Shown: positions 5,155 through 5,653 of the stretch, piece after piece
Layout of the letters: each line of letters begins with the position of its first letter
Numbering within the stretch: position 1 is the first letter of the stretch
Assembly (NCBI GenBank): GCA_017481185.1
Contig: JAFUPO010000028.1
Span: forward strand, 1-5,653
Length of the DNA: 5,653 nt
Reading direction: 5' to 3'
From: Clostridia bacterium
GTDB lineage: Bacteria > Bacillota_A > Clostridia > Christensenellales > Aristaeellaceae
Notes under the pieces: model-generated
The model's input: only the letters and a program-made list of their open reading frames with translations
Databases searched by the model: none
Told to the model about the DNA's origin: nothing
Position numbers and translations under genes: made by a program

Positions 5155-5653
5155 ATGCGCAAGCGCATCGCTGCGATGCTTCTGGCGATTCTGCTGCTTT
5201 GGGCGCAGCCTGCCTTTGCCCATGCAGAGGATGCGGCTGCCCTTGACGATGAGGCAGTGGATCTTTGTATCCAGGAGGGCCGGTATGGCGACGCCATCAC
5301 TCTTCTCATGTCCTCAGACAGCGAAAAGGTGGCTGCCTATTACTTCAAAATTGCCGAAAAATATTTGGATGAAAACAAAATGGCCGAGCTGGTCGCCCTG
5401 TTCAAGCGGGCCTCCCAAAGCCCCAATGCTGCCGAGGATTTCCTGGAGCCCCTGTATCAAAAGGCGGTGCTGTTTGCAGCCTCCGGCAATCTCCTGTCAG
5501 CCTCCCAGCCGCATCTGAAAGCCTTTCAGCTCTTCACCCTCCTGGGGGATTATAAGGACAGCGCCGAAAAGGCTGCCGCTGCTTACAAGGTGATCCACGC
5601 TGCCCCTGCCACCGCCACGCCCACCGCAAGCCCTGCCGCGCCCAAGGCTTCCG
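5155..5653 (+). CDS. Secreted TPR-like repeat protein, 3' end outside window
   Basis: The frame starting at 5155 is open to the last base (166 codons, incomplete). Residues 1-22 are a signal peptide with cleavage after AFA (MRKR, then a Leu/Ala-rich core). Residues ~31-90 are a helical region with ALDDEAVDLCIQEGRYGDAI and LVALFKRASQS. Residues ~99-145 form a TPR-like unit ending in LLGDYKDSAEKAAAAY, with the same LGDYKDS signature as the large secreted protein of this operon. From ~149 the chain becomes an Ala/Pro/Thr linker (APATATPTASP), which normally joins a further domain, here beyond the window. It starts 15 bases after the second CHR gene with a strong ribosome site, so it is probably the fourth gene of the operon. 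It may act with the 814-residue protein outside the membrane. Function is not recognised. Confidence 0.88.
   Translation, partial: MRKRIAAMLLAILLLWAQPAFAHAEDAAALDDEAVDLCIQEGRYGDAITLLMSSDSEKVAAYYFKIAEKYLDENKMAELVALFKRASQSPNAAEDFLEPLYQKAVLFAASGNLLSASQPHLKAFQLFTLLGDYKDSAEKAAAAYKVIHAAPATATPTASPAAPKAS

Noticed and set aside
4773..5309. Minus-strand open frame (178 codons) across the second CHR gene and the start of the next gene
   Set aside because: Its composition is Arg/Ser/Met-rich and it spans the boundary of two well-supported plus-strand genes.
5216..5518. Plus-strand open frame of 100 codons inside the last gene
   Set aside because: It is out of frame with the signal-peptide-bearing frame that starts at 5155. 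That frame has a strong ribosome site and the LGDYKDS repeat.

Overview
The window reads as chromosomal DNA from a moderately high-GC Firmicute, most likely class Clostridia (an Oscillospirales- or Christensenellales-type gut or anaerobe genome; this placement is inference). Support for that comes from strong AGGAGG-type ribosome sites in front of every intact gene, TTGAAA/TATAAT-type promoters, a CymR/IscR-type Rrf2 regulator beside a cysteine synthase remnant, secreted proteins with copper-amine-oxidase-N 'stalk' domains, 'LGDYKDS' tetratricopeptide-like repeats and WG repeats, and a split pair of short chromate-transporter (CHR) proteins. I see no RNA gene, CRISPR array, transposase or complete mobile element.

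Layout. 1-99: a lower-GC stretch (about 43% GC by hand count over the first 90 bases) with no recognisable gene. 100-288: only the last ~50 residues of an O-acetylserine sulfhydrylase (CysK), with no upstream part in any frame. 293-322: a sigma-A-like promoter. 343-747: an Rrf2-family regulator with three conserved-type cysteines. 744-785: a perfect 19-bp inverted repeat that serves as a shared terminator for converging genes and contains both stop codons. 782-1450 (minus): a diverged PlsC-like acyltransferase. 1451-1573: a divergent promoter region with a 28-nt pure pyrimidine tract. 1574-4018: an 814-residue secreted multidomain protein. 4028-4588 and 4588-5139: the paired short CHR membrane proteins. 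5155 to the window edge: a second secreted protein with the same LGDYKDS signature, cut by the end of the window.

The four plus-strand genes from 1574 onward have gaps of 9 nt, a 1-nt overlap and 15 nt, so they look like one operon: large secreted sensor- or scaffold-like protein, two-subunit CHR transporter, second secreted repeat protein. The CHR family moves chromate and probably other oxyanions across the membrane. The two exported proteins would sit outside, but what they bind is not visible in the sequence.

The most interesting points are this operon architecture, the unequal signature motifs in the two CHR halves (TPGP versus TPGS), and an exact 14-base match between the promoter of the Rrf2 gene and that of the operon. 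The last could mean shared control and would fit a sulfur/oxyanion theme (CysK remnant, CymR/IscR-like regulator, CHR transporter), but that link is inference.
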